From contig JAHBYU010000005.1 of the NCBI GenBank assembly GCA_019635775.1, forward strand, positions 62,001-126,000: a stretch of DNA of 64,000 bases, given 5' to 3'. Each line of letters opens with the position of its first letter. Position 1 is the first letter of the stretch. The stretch comes from Rhizobiaceae bacterium. Its GTDB lineage: Bacteria; Pseudomonadota; Alphaproteobacteria; Rhizobiales; Rhizobiaceae. Positions 48,766-58,578 of the stretch are shown piece by piece. Below the pieces are notes generated by a model that did no database searches, was not told the DNA's origin, and saw only the letters and a program-made list of their open reading frames with translations. The translations under genes and the position numbers were made by a program.

Positions 48766-49364
48766 TGCCGTTCTCCTCTTGGGTCTGGGGTGCGTGGAGG
48801 CGCGCGAAAGCGCGCCCGCGCCGTGAAAGGGCCGGGAGGCGACGCATGCGACCGCGCCTTGACTGTGATGTTTTGTACGGCGCGGTCTTCTGCGTCGCCG
48901 GCGTTCTTGCCCTGAAGGAGGACACGGCCGTTGCCGCTGGTCTCCAGCAGGGCCCGGATCTGGGGGTTCATCACCCAGCCGCGCTACCGATGAAGCGTGA
49001 CCGGCGACAGGCGGTTGCCCGCTGGTCGACGATCAGCTCCGGCGCGACCGATCCGGCGCCGCCACCCTCCCCGTCATCCGGTTCATGACCCGGGCTCCCG
49101 CGAGGGCGGTCCGGGGATTATCGGGGAGGGGAAAAGGGGTGTGGAAAAGCTTGTCTGCGAAAAACAACTGTCCCGGGCTTTCCGGCATCGCCCGCGAAGA
49201 GAAAAAGGAAACTGTCTCAACAGGTTAAACGTCGAGTGCCGCGCACAGGTTCGGAAACTGCCAAGCGACACGGCAAAAATTTCGTCCCCGTTTTCTCCGT
49301 GGGACATTGCAACTTGTTATGTTATTACGTTACTAATCTCGTGCTTAATGCAGGAGATATTTTG
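48766..49364. promoter_or_regulatory. Long spacer upstream of zinT, with a hairpin
   Basis: This gap of 599 bases has no convincing gene. It holds a GC hairpin GGCGCGC-GAAA-GCGCGCC at 48799-48816, 5' of the minus-strand gene. The last 70 bases are AT-rich and carry the probable Zur site and the zinT promoter. Frames on the minus strand from 48974 overlap the hypothetical gene in another frame and are not supported. Confidence 0.4.
49316..49333 (+). promoter_or_regulatory. Probable Zur operator upstream of zinT
   Basis: GTTATGTTATTACGTTAC is an imperfect palindrome (12 of 18 positions match their complement) with the TGTTATgTTATTAC character of alphaproteobacterial Zur sites. It lies about 30 bases before the zinT start. 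The gene's zinc role and the following COG0523 GTPase make zinc repression likely. The match was made by eye. Confidence 0.5.
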
Positions 49365-50135
49365 ATGAAAAGAAGCATCTGGGTCGCGGGTCTGGTTCTC
49401 GCAGCGATGACCTCGCCGGAATTGTCGCAGGCCGCCACTGGCCAGGCAGGGACAAGCCCCGGGACAGAGCGTGAGGGGCCTGTGGTGACGATCATCGGTC
49501 CGCTGGCCGGCAAGATCGTCGACACCATAGCCGTGGCGCTTGACAGGGAGGCTAAAGAAGCCGGCACGGAGAAGCACGACCACGCCCATGATCATGGTGA
49601 TGACCAGATCTACAAGGGCTATTTCGAAGACAGCCAGGTCAAGGACCGCGCTCTGTCCGACTGGGCCGGCGACTGGCAGTCCGTCTATGGCTACCTGCAG
49701 GACGGGACGCTTGATCCCGTGATGGCCCACAAGGCGGAGAAGGGGGACAAGAGCGCCGACGAGTACAAGGCCTATTACGAAATCGGCTACAGGACCGATG
49801 TCGAGCGCATCACGATCGACGGCGACATTGTCACGTTCTTCAGGGACGGGAAGCCGGCGAAGGCCCGATATGCCAGCGATGGCCGTGAGATCCTGACCTA
49901 CGAGAAGGGCAACCGGGGTGTTCGCTTCATCTTCAGGAAGGCCGAAGGGGATGCGGACGCCCCGGAATATTTCCAGTTCAGCGACCACAAGATCGCTCCT
50001 GCAAAGGCCGACCACTACCACCTCTACTGGGGTGATGACCGCGCCGCGCTCCTGAAGGAGGTAACGAACTGGCCGACCTACTACCCTTCCGCGCTGAGCG
50101 CGGATGAGATCGTGCACGAGATGATGGCGCACTGA
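49365..50135 (+). CDS. zinT: Periplasmic zinc-binding protein ZinT
   Basis: A 256-residue periplasmic protein. The signal [23 protein letters not shown] is followed by a spacer and a His-rich site [12 protein letters not shown]. The ZinT body shows [62 protein letters not shown] (His metal site) and [21 protein letters not shown]. Residues after the signal are an extension compared with E. coli ZinT. It scavenges zinc and helps ZnuA. AGGAGATATTTTG precedes the ATG. Confidence 0.95.
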   Translation: MKRSIWVAGLVLAAMTSPELSQAATGQAGTSPGTEREGPVVTIIGPLAGKIVDTIAVALDREAKEAGTEKHDHAHDHGDDQIYKGYFEDSQVKDRALSDWAGDWQSVYGYLQDGTLDPVMAHKAEKGDKSADEYKAYYEIGYRTDVERITIDGDIVTFFRDGKPAKARYASDGREILTYEKGNRGVRFIFRKAEGDADAPEYFQFSDHKIAPAKADHYHLYWGDDRAALLKEVTNWPTYYPSALSADEIVHEMMAH

Positions 50136-50151
50136 CGTCCCGACTGTCCTT

Positions 50152-50180
50152 CGTCGCCCGACAATCCGGGTCGGGCGACG
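50152..50180 (+). terminator. Strong hairpin between zinT and the GTPase gene
   Basis: A perfect 11-bp stem, CGTCGCCCGAC and GTCGGGCGACG, closes a 7-base loop (AATCCGG) 16 bases after the zinT stop. No long U-run follows. It could lower read-through into the GTPase gene or protect the zinT message. The sequence is clear; function inferred. Confidence 0.6.
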
Positions 50181-50208
50181 TCAATCCCCCAACAACCCAG
50201 GGTTCGCC

Positions 50209-51432
50209 ATGCTCGACACAGCCAGACCAGGAACACGCCTGCCCGTCACAGTCCTTTCGGGATTTCTCGGGGCCGGCAAGACCACGCTTCTCAATCATGT
50301 CCTCAACAATCGCGAAGGCCGTCGCGTGGCGGTCATCGTCAACGACATGAGCGAAGTGAACATAGACGCCGCACTCGTGCGCGAGGGAGGTGCGAACCTG
50401 TCGCGCACCGACGAGCAGCTTGTCGAAATGACCAATGGCTGCATCTGCTGCACCCTGCGCGACGATCTCCTGAAGGAGGTTCGGAAACTGTCGCGCGAGG
50501 GGCGCTTCGACTATCTGCTGATCGAGGGAACCGGCATCGCCGAGCCGCTGCCTGTCGCGACAACCTTCGACTTCCGCGACGAGAATGGCGAAAGCCTGTC
50601 CGACGTGGCCCGGCTGGACACGATGGTCACGGTGGTCGATGCAGCCAACCTGCTGAAGGACTACTCCTCGCAAGATTTCCTGCGCGACCGGGGCGAGGTG
50701 GCCGGCGAGGGCGACGACCGTGCCCTGGTCAACCTGCTGGTGGAGCAGATCGAGTTCGCCGACGTGATCGTGCTGAACAAGGTTTCCGATACGCCGGCAC
50801 ACGGCCTCGACCTCGCGCGCAAGATCATCCGGGCGCTCAACTCCGATGCCAGGCTGATCGAGACGGATTTCGGGCAGGTTGCGCTGGCGGACGTTCTCGA
50901 CACCGGCCGCTTCGATTTCGCCAGGGCCGAGCAGCATCCGCTCTGGTTCAAGGAACTCAACGGCTTCAGGGATCATGTCCCCGAAACAGAGGAATACGGC
51001 ATCCGCTCCTTCGTCTACCGGGAACGGCGGCCCTTCGACCCCATGAAGCTCAGCGCATTTGTCAACCAGTCATGGCCCGGTGTCGTGCGCGCCAAAGGCT
51101 TCTTCTGGCTGGCCACCCGGCCCCATTATGTCGGGGAGATCAGTCAGGCGGGCGCGCTTGTCCGCACCGGAAAGCGCGGCCTGTGGTGGGCGTCCGTGCC
51201 AAGACACCAATGGCCGGACCATGCGGAGTGGAGGGCAGCGATGAAGCCCTATCTCGATCCCGTCTGGGGTGACCGCCGGCAGGAAATCGTCTTCATCGGC
51301 TGCGATCCGATGGACGAGGCGGCGATCCGCGTCGCGCTCGACGCCTGCCTCGTGCCGGAGCGCGACTACATGCCGGGCCGCTGGCGCGACCTGCCCGACC
51401 CGTTCCCGAGCTGGGAGCGGATGGCGGCATGA
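50209..51432 (+). CDS. COG0523 (CobW/ZigA/YciC-type) zinc-related GTPase
   Basis: A 407-residue G3E-family GTPase. The P-loop is GFLGAGKTT, followed by the metal-binding CXCC motif NGCICCTLR, and the SHLCHE-like LNKVSDTP region. The C-terminal domain ([13 protein letters not shown]) is the CobW C-terminal fold. Members in the Zur regulon, such as ZigA and YciC, deliver zinc to proteins under starvation. It lies 73 bases after zinT on the same strand, and the Zur-like site upstream probably covers both. CobW for cobalamin is less likely as no cobalamin gene is near. Confidence 0.92.
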   Translation: MLDTARPGTRLPVTVLSGFLGAGKTTLLNHVLNNREGRRVAVIVNDMSEVNIDAALVREGGANLSRTDEQLVEMTNGCICCTLRDDLLKEVRKLSREGRFDYLLIEGTGIAEPLPVATTFDFRDENGESLSDVARLDTMVTVVDAANLLKDYSSQDFLRDRGEVAGEGDDRALVNLLVEQIEFADVIVLNKVSDTPAHGLDLARKIIRALNSDARLIETDFGQVALADVLDTGRFDFARAEQHPLWFKELNGFRDHVPETEEYGIRSFVYRERRPFDPMKLSAFVNQSWPGVVRAKGFFWLATRPHYVGEISQAGALVRTGKRGLWWASVPRHQWPDHAEWRAAMKPYLDPVWGDRRQEIVFIGCDPMDEAAIRVALDACLVPERDYMPGRWRDLPDPFPSWERMAA

Positions 51433-51623
51433 AGATCGGCGAGATCCTGTCCGCTCTCGCATCGGCCTGGAACGGCAAGGCGCATGCCGATTGCGCCTGC
51501 CACCCCCAGCTGAACTACCGCCCGCGCCGTTTGGACGGACAATCGCATGCCGATGACGCGCTGGAGCAGGGGGCCGGGAACAAGGCACGTCCCGCTGGTC
51601 GGTTCCAAGCCCCTGCCGCGTAA
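51429..51623 (+). CDS. Possible small protein coupled to the GTPase gene
   Basis: A 64-residue frame overlaps the GTPase stop by four bases (ATGA) and has GGGAGCGG 10 bases before the ATG. The first 20 residues ([20 protein letters not shown]) look plausible, and the rest is Arg/Pro-rich and resembles junk coding. It may be the remnant of a longer protein cut by the accessory island. Low confidence. Confidence 0.25.
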   Translation: MKIGEILSALASAWNGKAHADCACHPQLNYRPRRLDGQSHADDALEQGAGNKARPAGRFQAPAA

Positions 51624-51638
51624 GCGGCAGCCGACGCA

Positions 51639-51767
51639 CCCGCCGAGCCGCTTGGTGCTCAGTGCCTGCCACAGCACGTTCTCGGCCTTGGTCGAGTCCG
51701 CACGCATGGCGTGGGCGAAGGTTCGGTGCGGCGGAGGGACGGGCTGGTGCAAGGGGTGCTCCCGCAA
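51639..51767 (-). pseudogene. N-terminal fragment of a DUF559 (Vsr-like) endonuclease gene
   Basis: The frame reads HRTFAHAMRADSTKAENVLWQALSTKRLGG, which matches the conserved start of DUF559 endonuclease-like proteins (MR...TKAE..LW..L...LGG). After about 43 residues the family sequence is lost and the rest of the frame has no match to the family. No other frame continues it. It looks like the 5' stub of a broken gene at the edge of the accessory island. Seen in sequence; the family name is from memory of the motif. Confidence 0.5.
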
Positions 51768-51785
51768 GAGAGGGGATTGTTGGCT

Positions 51786-53204
51786 TCAACCGCTTTCTTT
51801 CGCAGCCTTCTTTGTGGCCTTCGGGCTGAAATTCACGCGAGTCCCGTCTGGTCCCACACTGACTTCAGGCGCTAGCCCCATAATCGAGCCAAGGGCAGCA
51901 AGCGAACTGACTTCAGATTCCGCATTTCCTTGATTTTGGAAAAGTCCATAAACCGCGCCTTCCACCCATTTTTCTGGAAGAGTTGCACCTTCTTTCGTGG
52001 TCATCTCCATTGCGGTTTCAATCACCCAACTTGCTCGGTTGATATCCATTCCATACCGCTGCAACTCTCGGTGCGATTGTACATCTCTCTCGTATGAATT
52101 CCTTAGCAAGCTTATAAGGTACGCCGTAAAACCAATAGCTACCGCTGACAAAAGCGCTCCCCGAGCAGCCAATAGCCAGAGCAGATAGCCACTATTCGGC
52201 GGTGAGTTATTCGACTGGGCAGCGCCTGATCGAGATATGCTTTGAGCGTATGAAGATGAGCTGCCGCTTTGCTCGTTTGCGCTCTGAGCGGCTGACTGGG
52301 AGATGCCTTGAGCCTCTGACGAGGAATTACCTGTTTTCGCGTTTGGTATCTCATAGGCGGATTCTGTGGGAAATGATCGAGCGGCATTTGTGTTTGCGAT
52401 AAAGGACTCAAAGCTCTCATAGGCGAGAAAACCTGAGCCAATGGCGGCAAGTATGCAAACTGCTATAATGAGCAGGAATTTCAAACGAGATTCAGTCGGC
52501 GTGAGCGGTTCCCGGAGAAAATTTTGAACCTGACTGCTGATGTCCTCTCGCAGCTTCCGGCGAGCTCGCATGTGATCAGAAAAATCGAACCCCTTTATCC
52601 GTTCATCCAGATCAGCCTTCTCACTGGCAATTCGCTCTAAACTGGATTGTTCGCGCTCTTTGATGACCTTTTCAGCCTCACGCTGTTCTTGTTCAAACTG
52701 AATCCTCCGCTCAGCATCTTGGAGTTCATATGTTTTGCGAAGATCAAGAGCATCGGCTAACAATTTTTCGTGCATGCTCGCGATAGTCGCCATTTCCTTT
52801 TCAAGAAGGCCAGCTACGGCGTTCTCGTTGCTTGCGCCTATCTTGGCGAGGGCAGGCATTTTTATCTTGCTGCGAATGATGTCATCGAGCCGCAGAAGAT
52901 CGTCAGACGACGGCGTAGGGTTGGTTTTCGGAGTAATATTTATATCGTCAAAGTAGGTTGAATTTGGCTTTTTGTCATCTCTATGTATCTGGACGTTGAA
53001 TAAGCCTCCCTTAGTACGTATTCGGGCTTCACTTATAATATATGTCGATACACTTTTTTCTTTCAGACTTTGCCCATTGTCTTGAAATAGAATTTCACCG
53101 CTTTGGAAATTTTTACTTTCCGCCCCAAATGCGGCCTCGATTGCTTCGATAGTATCTATTATCGTCTTGTCTGGTAATTTTCCGACCTGGAAATGAATTG
53201 GCAT
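51786..53204 (-). CDS. AT-rich two-TM coiled-coil protein of unknown function
   Basis: A 472-residue protein with no recognised family. The N-terminal 110 residues are globular (IHFQVGKLPDKTIIDTIEAIEAAFGAES). Residues about 130-250 form a charged coiled coil (ALDLRKTYELQDAERRIQFEQEQREAEKVIKEREQ). Then comes a TM segment (LKFLLIIAVCILAAIGSGFLAYESF), a Ser/Gln-rich loop, a second TM segment (WLLAARGALLSAVAIGFTAYLISLL) and a C-terminal domain. GGGGGGAAA precedes the ATG; the frame opens at 53258. The A+T content is far higher than in its neighbours, which points to recent transfer. It may be a defence or envelope protein, but I cannot say which. Confidence 0.75.
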   Translation of the reverse strand: MPIHFQVGKLPDKTIIDTIEAIEAAFGAESKNFQSGEILFQDNGQSLKEKSVSTYIISEARIRTKGGLFNVQIHRDDKKPNSTYFDDINITPKTNPTPSSDDLLRLDDIIRSKIKMPALAKIGASNENAVAGLLEKEMATIASMHEKLLADALDLRKTYELQDAERRIQFEQEQREAEKVIKEREQSSLERIASEKADLDERIKGFDFSDHMRARRKLREDISSQVQNFLREPLTPTESRLKFLLIIAVCILAAIGSGFLAYESFESFIANTNAARSFPTESAYEIPNAKTGNSSSEAQGISQSAAQSANEQSGSSSSYAQSISRSGAAQSNNSPPNSGYLLWLLAARGALLSAVAIGFTAYLISLLRNSYERDVQSHRELQRYGMDINRASWVIETAMEMTTKEGATLPEKWVEGAVYGLFQNQGNAESEVSSLAALGSIMGLAPEVSVGPDGTRVNFSPKATKKAAKESG

Positions 53205-53322
53205 TTTCCCCCCTTGTCGCGAATACAAACTTGGAACGAGAGAATGCCATAATAACATCGTGCCTTACCATACGGTGTTATTCGCTCGGCTAAATGTTGA
53301 AATCGTTTTCCAGCCGGGTCCC

Positions 53323-53424
53323 CGCTGCTCCGCAGCGTCCCGGCGTTCGCTGGCCTTTCACCATGCCACCGGCATGGTGAATTCGCTGCGCGAACCGGCT
53401 GCTCACTCCCCCGCAAGGGGGGAG
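53323..53424. repeat. Palindromic intergenic repeat with three hairpins
   Basis: Three hairpins follow each other: CGCTGC/GCAGCG (53323-53337), TCACCATGCC/GGCATGGTGA (53358-53380) and CTCCCCC/GGGGGAG around GCAA (53406-53424). This kind of element, with the CTCCCCCGCAAGGGGGGAG end, is familiar from many copies between genes in rhizobial genomes. It separates the AT-rich gene from maeB. Copy number in this genome cannot be seen from one window. Confidence 0.65.
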
Positions 53425-53437
53425 ATGAGGGGCGGCG

Positions 53438-55717
53438 CTACACCCCCGCCGCATAAGCGGCAATCGCCGCCATGTTCACGATGTCGCTGTCCTTGGCGTT
53501 CATGGGCACGATCTGCACCGGCTTGTTCAGCCCCACGATCAGCGGGCCGATGACCGTTGAACCGCCAAGCTCCTGCAGCATCTTGGTGGAGATGCTGGCC
53601 GAGTGGAAGGCCGGCATGACCAGCACGTTGGCCGGGCCCGAGAGGCGGCAGAAGGGATAGCGCTTCATCGCCTCCGGGTTGAGCGCGACGTCGGCGGCCA
53701 TCTCGCCGTCATATTCGAAATCGACGCGGCGCTTGTCGAGGATCTTCACCGCCTCCTGCACGCGCTCGGAACGCTCGCCGGCCGGGTGGCCGAAGGTGGA
53801 ATAGGCAAGCATCGCCACGCGCGGCTCGTAGCCCATGCGGCGCGCAAAGGCGGCTGTCTCCTCGGCGATGTCGGCGATCTGCTCCGCATTCGGCATGTCG
53901 TGCACGGCGGTGTCGGCGACGATGACGGTGCGCCCCCGGCAGAGCGCGATCGACACGCCGATGACCGGATGGCCGGGGCGCGCATCGATGACGCGGCGCA
54001 CGTCGTCCAGCGCGGTGGAATAGTTGCGCGTGACGCCCGTCACCATCGCGTCGGCGTCGGCCGAGGCCACCATGCAGGCGGCGAAATGGTTGCGGTCGTT
54101 GTTGATGAGCCGCTGCGCGTCGCGCAGGAGGTAGCCCTTGCGCTGCAGCCGCTCGTAGAGGAAGTCGGCATAGGCCGCGTTGCGCTTGGACAGGCGCGCG
54201 TTGATGATCTCGATGCCGGGACGGTCGAGGTCGACGCCCGCCGCGCGCGCATTGTCGCGCACCACCTCCTCGCGGCCGACGAGGATGGCCGTGCCGAGCT
54301 TCTGGCTGACATAGGAGACGGCGGCGCGCATGACTTGCTCCTCCTCGCCCTCGGCAAAGACGACGCGCTGCGGCTTCCTGCGCACGCGGTCGTAGATGCG
54401 GCTGAGCGTCGAGGCGATCGGGTCGCGGCGGGCGGACAGCTCCAGCGCATATTTCTCGAAATCCGCGATCGGCTTGCGCGCGACGCCGGACTCCATCGCT
54501 GCCTTGGCGACCGCGATCGGGATGGCGGAGATGAGGCGCGGGTCGAAGGGCACGGGGATGATGTATTGCGGGCCGAATTTCGGGCGGTTGCCCTGGTAGG
54601 CGGCGGCGACGTCGTCGGGCACGTCCTGGCGGGCAAGCTCGGCCAGCGCTTGCGCCGCCGCCACCTTCATGGCGTCGTTGATGGTGGTGGCCCGCACGTC
54701 GAGCGCGCCACGGAAGATGTAGGGGAAGCCGAGCACGTTGTTGACCTGGTTCGGGTAGTCCGAGCGGCCCGTCGCCATGATGGCGTCGTCTCGGATCCTG
54801 GCGACGTCCTCGGGCGTGATCTCCGGGTCGGGATTGGCCATCGCGAAGATGATCGGGTTGGGCGCCATCGAGCGGATCATGTCGTCGGTGAAGGCGCCCT
54901 TGGCCGAAAGGCCGAACACGATGTCGGCGCCCTCAAGCACGTCGGCCAGCGTGCGTGCGTTGGTCTTGGCGGCATGCGCCGACTTCCACTGGTTCATGCC
55001 CTCGGCGCGGCCCTGGTAGACCACGCCCTTGGTGTCGCACAGGATGACGTTCTCCGGAGAGAAGCCCATCGACTTGACCAGCTCGATGCAGGCGATGCCG
55101 GCAGAGCCCGCGCCGTTGCACACGAGCTTGGCCGTCTTCATGTCGCGGCCGGTGATGGCAAGCGCGTTGATGAGGCCGGCGGCGGCGATGATGGCCGTGC
55201 CGTGCTGGTCGTCGTGGAACACGGGGATGTCCATCAGCTCGCGCAGGCGCTGCTCGATGATGAAGCACTCCGGCGCCTTGATGTCCTCAAGGTTGATGCC
55301 GCCGAAGGACGGCCCGAGATAGCGCACGCAGTTGATGAAGGCGTCGGCGTCCTCGGTGTCGACCTCGAGGTCGATGCTGTCGACGTCGGCGAAGCGCTTG
55401 AACAGCACCGCCTTGCCCTCCATCACCGGCTTGGAGGCGAGCGCGCCGAGATTGCCAAGCCCAAGGATGGCCGTGCCGTTGGAGATGACGGCGACCATGT
55501 TGCCCTTGGTCGTGTAGTCGTAGGCGCGCGCGGGGTCCTCGGCGATGGCCTTGACGGGAACCGCGACGCCCGGCGAGTAGGCCAGCGACAGGTCGCGCTG
55601 CGTCGCCATCGGCTTGGTCGGGTTGATTTCCAGCTTGCCGGGCCGGCCCATCGCATGGAAATGCAACGCCTCCTCGGGACTGACCGACGGGCCCTGGCTG
55701 TCCGGTTTCCTTGCCAT
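53438..55717 (-). CDS. maeB: Malic enzyme with C-terminal phosphotransacetylase-like domain
   Basis: A 759-residue cytoplasmic hybrid enzyme converting malate to pyruvate and CO2 with NAD(P)+. The malic part has [39 protein letters not shown] and [19 protein letters not shown] (cofactor loop). From about residue 430 the PTA-like domain begins ([19 protein letters not shown]...), which regulates and does not transfer acetyl. This size is that of the rhizobial DME/TME enzymes. GGGAGGG precedes the ATG at 55717; the frame opens at 55765. Divergent from mutS. Confidence 0.95.
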   Translation of the reverse strand: MARKPDSQGPSVSPEEALHFHAMGRPGKLEINPTKPMATQRDLSLAYSPGVAVPVKAIAEDPARAYDYTTKGNMVAVISNGTAILGLGNLGALASKPVMEGKAVLFKRFADVDSIDLEVDTEDADAFINCVRYLGPSFGGINLEDIKAPECFIIEQRLRELMDIPVFHDDQHGTAIIAAAGLINALAITGRDMKTAKLVCNGAGSAGIACIELVKSMGFSPENVILCDTKGVVYQGRAEGMNQWKSAHAAKTNARTLADVLEGADIVFGLSAKGAFTDDMIRSMAPNPIIFAMANPDPEITPEDVARIRDDAIMATGRSDYPNQVNNVLGFPYIFRGALDVRATTINDAMKVAAAQALAELARQDVPDDVAAAYQGNRPKFGPQYIIPVPFDPRLISAIPIAVAKAAMESGVARKPIADFEKYALELSARRDPIASTLSRIYDRVRRKPQRVVFAEGEEEQVMRAAVSYVSQKLGTAILVGREEVVRDNARAAGVDLDRPGIEIINARLSKRNAAYADFLYERLQRKGYLLRDAQRLINNDRNHFAACMVASADADAMVTGVTRNYSTALDDVRRVIDARPGHPVIGVSIALCRGRTVIVADTAVHDMPNAEQIADIAEETAAFARRMGYEPRVAMLAYSTFGHPAGERSERVQEAVKILDKRRVDFEYDGEMAADVALNPEAMKRYPFCRLSGPANVLVMPAFHSASISTKMLQELGGSTVIGPLIVGLNKPVQIVPMNAKDSDIVNMAAIAAYAAGV

Positions 55718-55843
55718 GCTGCCGTTACCCTCCCAGGAAGCATATGCTTTGTTTTTGTGGAGCATTCGGGATTAAGGCTACACTCGCAAGGCGTAAAGAG
55801 CCAAACAGGCTGTCTGCGGCACTTTTGCCGGAAACGGAATCAT

Positions 55844-58543
55844 GTGGTGAACGACGGCACGCCGATAAATCGCCAGACTGCCCAGCCGGCGGCAACGCCG
55901 ATGATGGAGCAGTATGTGGAGATCAAGGCTGCGAACCCGGATTCGCTGCTGTTCTACCGCATGGGCGACTTCTACGAGCTGTTCTTCGAGGATGCGGAGA
56001 AGGCCAGCAAGGCGCTCGGCATCGTGCTGACCAGGCGCGGCAAGCATCTCGGGCAGGACATCCCCATGTGCGGCGTGCCGGTGCATGCCGCCGACGACTA
56101 TCTGCAGAAGCTGATCGCGCAGGGCTTCCGCGTCGCTGTGTGCGAACAGGTCGAGGACCCGGCCGAAGCCAGGAAGCGCGGCTCGAAATCGGTCGTCAGG
56201 CGCGACGTAGTACGCCTCGTGACGCCCGGCACCATCACCGAGGAGAAGCTGCTGGCGCCGTCGGAGTCGAGCTTCCTGATGGCGCTGGGACGGGTGAAGG
56301 GCGGCGAGAACTCCTATGCGCTGGCGTGGACGGAAATCTCGACCGGCGCGTTTCGTGTCGCTGAGACGAATGCCGAGCGGCTGCTGTCCGACGTGCTGCG
56401 GGTCGATCCGAAGGAGCTGATCGTCGCCGACACGGTGTTCCATGACGAGGAACTGCGCGGTGTATTCGATGTGCTGGGGCGCGTGGTGAGCCCGCAGCCG
56501 TCGCAACTTTTCGATTCCTCGGCTGCGGCAGGCCGCATCGCGCGCTTCTACGAAATCGCCACGCCCGACAGTTTCGGCAGTTTCGGCCGTGCGGAACTGG
56601 CGGCGATCTCCGCGGTCATCGCCTATGTCGAGAAGACGCAGATCTCCGAACGGCCACCGCTCGATTTTCCGCAGCGCGAGGAGAATGGCGCGACGCTGTT
56701 CATCGATCCGGCGACGCGCGCCAATCTCGAACTGATGAAGACGCTGTCGGGCAGCCGCGAAGGCTCGCTTTTCCGCGCCATCGACAGGACGGTGACCGGC
56801 GGCGGCGCAAGGATGCTGGCCGACCGCCTGACGGCCCCGCTGACCGATCCGGACGCGATCAACAGGCGGCTCGATTCCGTGTCGTTCTTTCTTGCCGAGA
56901 CACGCCTTTGCGAGGCGCTGCGGACGTCGCTGAAAAGCGTAGCCGACATGCCGCGCGCGCTGACGCGGCTGGCGCTCAACCGGGGCGGGCCGCGCGATCT
57001 CGGCGCGTTGCGCTCCGGCTTCTCGGCGGCGCGCGACATCGCCACGTTTTTTTCCGGCTCGCCTCTGCCCGACGAACTCGGCGGGGCGATGCAGGCAATC
57101 GCGCGGCTGCCAGCAGATTTCGCGCTGCATCTCGAGAGAGCGCTTGCCGACGAACTGCCGCTACTGAAGCGAGACGGCGGCTTCCTGCGCGAAGGTTATG
57201 ACGGCGATCTCGACGAAGCGCGCGGATTGCGCGACGAATCGCGGCGCATCATTCTCGGGATGGAACGCGACCTCCAGGAGGAGACCGGGATACGGTCGCT
57301 GAAGATCCGGCATAACAACGTGCTGGGTTACTACATCGAGGTGACGGCGAACCATTCCGCGATCATGACCGGCACGGACGAGGCCAAGGGTCGCTTCATC
57401 CATCGCCAGACGATGGCGAATGCCATGCGTTTCACGACGACGGAACTGGCCGGATTGGAAAGCAGGATCGCGAACGCCGCAGACCGCGCCCTTTCGATAG
57501 AGCTTGCAGCGTTCGAGCGGCTGGTGGGCGAAGCGGTTGCGGCGGCAGACGCGATCCGGGCAGGCGCCGAGGCGCTGAGCGTGCTGGACGTGTCCGCGTC
57601 CCTCGCCTGTCTTGCCTTGGGGGAGGATTACGCCCGGCCGGTGGTGGACGCGAGCCTTACATTTTCGATCGAGGCGGGACGCCATCCGGTGGTGGAGCAG
57701 TCGCTGCGACGTCACGCCGAGGCGCCGTTCGTTGCGAATGATTGCGACCTTTCGCCGGAGAATGGCGCGCGGAACGCGGCGATCTGGCTGCTGACGGGTC
57801 CCAACATGGGCGGCAAGTCGACATTCCTGCGCCAGAATGCGCTGATCGCCATCCTGGCGCAGATGGGCTCCTACGTTCCGGCGCGCGCTGCGCATATCGG
57901 CGTGGTCGACCGGCTGTTCAGCCGCGTCGGCGCTTCGGACGACCTGGCGCGGGGCCGCTCGACCTTCATGGTGGAAATGGTCGAGACGGCGGCCATCCTT
58001 AACCAGGCCGGTGAGCGCAGCCTCGTGATCCTCGACGAGATTGGCCGGGGCACCTCGACTTTCGACGGTCTTTCGATCGCGTGGGCCGCGCTCGAATACC
58101 TGCACGAGCAGAACCGGTGCAGGACCATCTTCGCCACGCACTTCCACGAGATGACGGCCCTGGCCGGAAAGCTGCCGCGCCTCCACAACGTCACCATGCG
58201 GGTGAAGGAATGGGAAGGCGACGTGGTCTTCCTGCACGAGGTGGCCAAGGGCGCGGCGGATCGAAGCTACGGCGTGCAGGTTGCCAGGCTGGCGGGCTTG
58301 CCGGCCGCTGTCGTGGCGCGCGCAAAGGACGTACTGGCGCAACTCGAAAGCGGCGAGACCGCAGGCAAGGCCGAGAAACTGGTCGACGACCTCCCGCTGT
58401 TCTCCGCCGCAATGCGCCGGGAAGCACCGACTGCACCCAAGGCCGATCCCGTGACGCAGGCGCTGGCCGGTATCAATCCGGATGAAATGTCGCCGCGTGA
58501 AGCGCTGGAGGCGTTGTACCGCCTGAAGGGCCTGGGGCGCTAG
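55844..58543 (+). CDS. mutS: DNA mismatch repair protein MutS
   Basis: A protein of about 899 residues that finds base mismatches. The mismatch-binding motif is in [19 protein letters not shown], the ATPase Walker A is GPNMGGKST, and Walker B and signature are RSTFMVEM and [23 protein letters not shown]. The start is GTG at 55844 or 55847 on homology to rhizobial MutS, with GGAAACGGAATCAT upstream; an ATG pair at 55901 is also possible. The frame stays open far upstream to 53603, but that stretch is antisense to maeB. The last 96 bases occur a second time at 61301-61396. Confidence 0.95.
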   Translation: MVNDGTPINRQTAQPAATPMMEQYVEIKAANPDSLLFYRMGDFYELFFEDAEKASKALGIVLTRRGKHLGQDIPMCGVPVHAADDYLQKLIAQGFRVAVCEQVEDPAEARKRGSKSVVRRDVVRLVTPGTITEEKLLAPSESSFLMALGRVKGGENSYALAWTEISTGAFRVAETNAERLLSDVLRVDPKELIVADTVFHDEELRGVFDVLGRVVSPQPSQLFDSSAAAGRIARFYEIATPDSFGSFGRAELAAISAVIAYVEKTQISERPPLDFPQREENGATLFIDPATRANLELMKTLSGSREGSLFRAIDRTVTGGGARMLADRLTAPLTDPDAINRRLDSVSFFLAETRLCEALRTSLKSVADMPRALTRLALNRGGPRDLGALRSGFSAARDIATFFSGSPLPDELGGAMQAIARLPADFALHLERALADELPLLKRDGGFLREGYDGDLDEARGLRDESRRIILGMERDLQEETGIRSLKIRHNNVLGYYIEVTANHSAIMTGTDEAKGRFIHRQTMANAMRFTTTELAGLESRIANAADRALSIELAAFERLVGEAVAAADAIRAGAEALSVLDVSASLACLALGEDYARPVVDASLTFSIEAGRHPVVEQSLRRHAEAPFVANDCDLSPENGARNAAIWLLTGPNMGGKSTFLRQNALIAILAQMGSYVPARAAHIGVVDRLFSRVGASDDLARGRSTFMVEMVETAAILNQAGERSLVILDEIGRGTSTFDGLSIAWAALEYLHEQNRCRTIFATHFHEMTALAGKLPRLHNVTMRVKEWEGDVVFLHEVAKGAADRSYGVQVARLAGLPAAVVARAKDVLAQLESGETAGKAEKLVDDLPLFSAAMRREAPTAPKADPVTQALAGINPDEMSPREALEALYRLKGLGR

Positions 58544-58546
58544 GCA

Positions 58547-58568
58547 CCGGGGCGGGTGGCCGCCCCGG
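58547..58568. terminator. Bidirectional terminator hairpin after mutS
   Basis: A perfect 9-bp stem CCGGGGCGG/CCGCCCCGG with GTGG loop directly follows the mutS stop. The convergent sulfatase reading frame ends 11 bases beyond it. It can end transcripts from both sides. No U-run is present. Confidence 0.6.
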
Positions 58569-58578
58569 CAATGCGGTG

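Noticed and set aside
48261-48974. Two long minus-strand frames overlapping the hypothetical gene at 48247-48765
   Set aside because: They lie in other frames of the same DNA, are Arg/Pro/Thr-rich, and only the 48765 start has a good ribosome site.
51433-53437. The accessory island as an integrated phage or transposon
   Set aside because: No integrase, transposase, terminal repeats or target duplication could be seen at its borders.
53603-55843. A very long open frame (over 700 codons) upstream of and fused to the mutS frame on the plus strand
   Set aside because: It is antisense to maeB, which has clear domains. Its residues are His/Arg/Gly-rich shadow coding. The mutS homology begins only near 55844.
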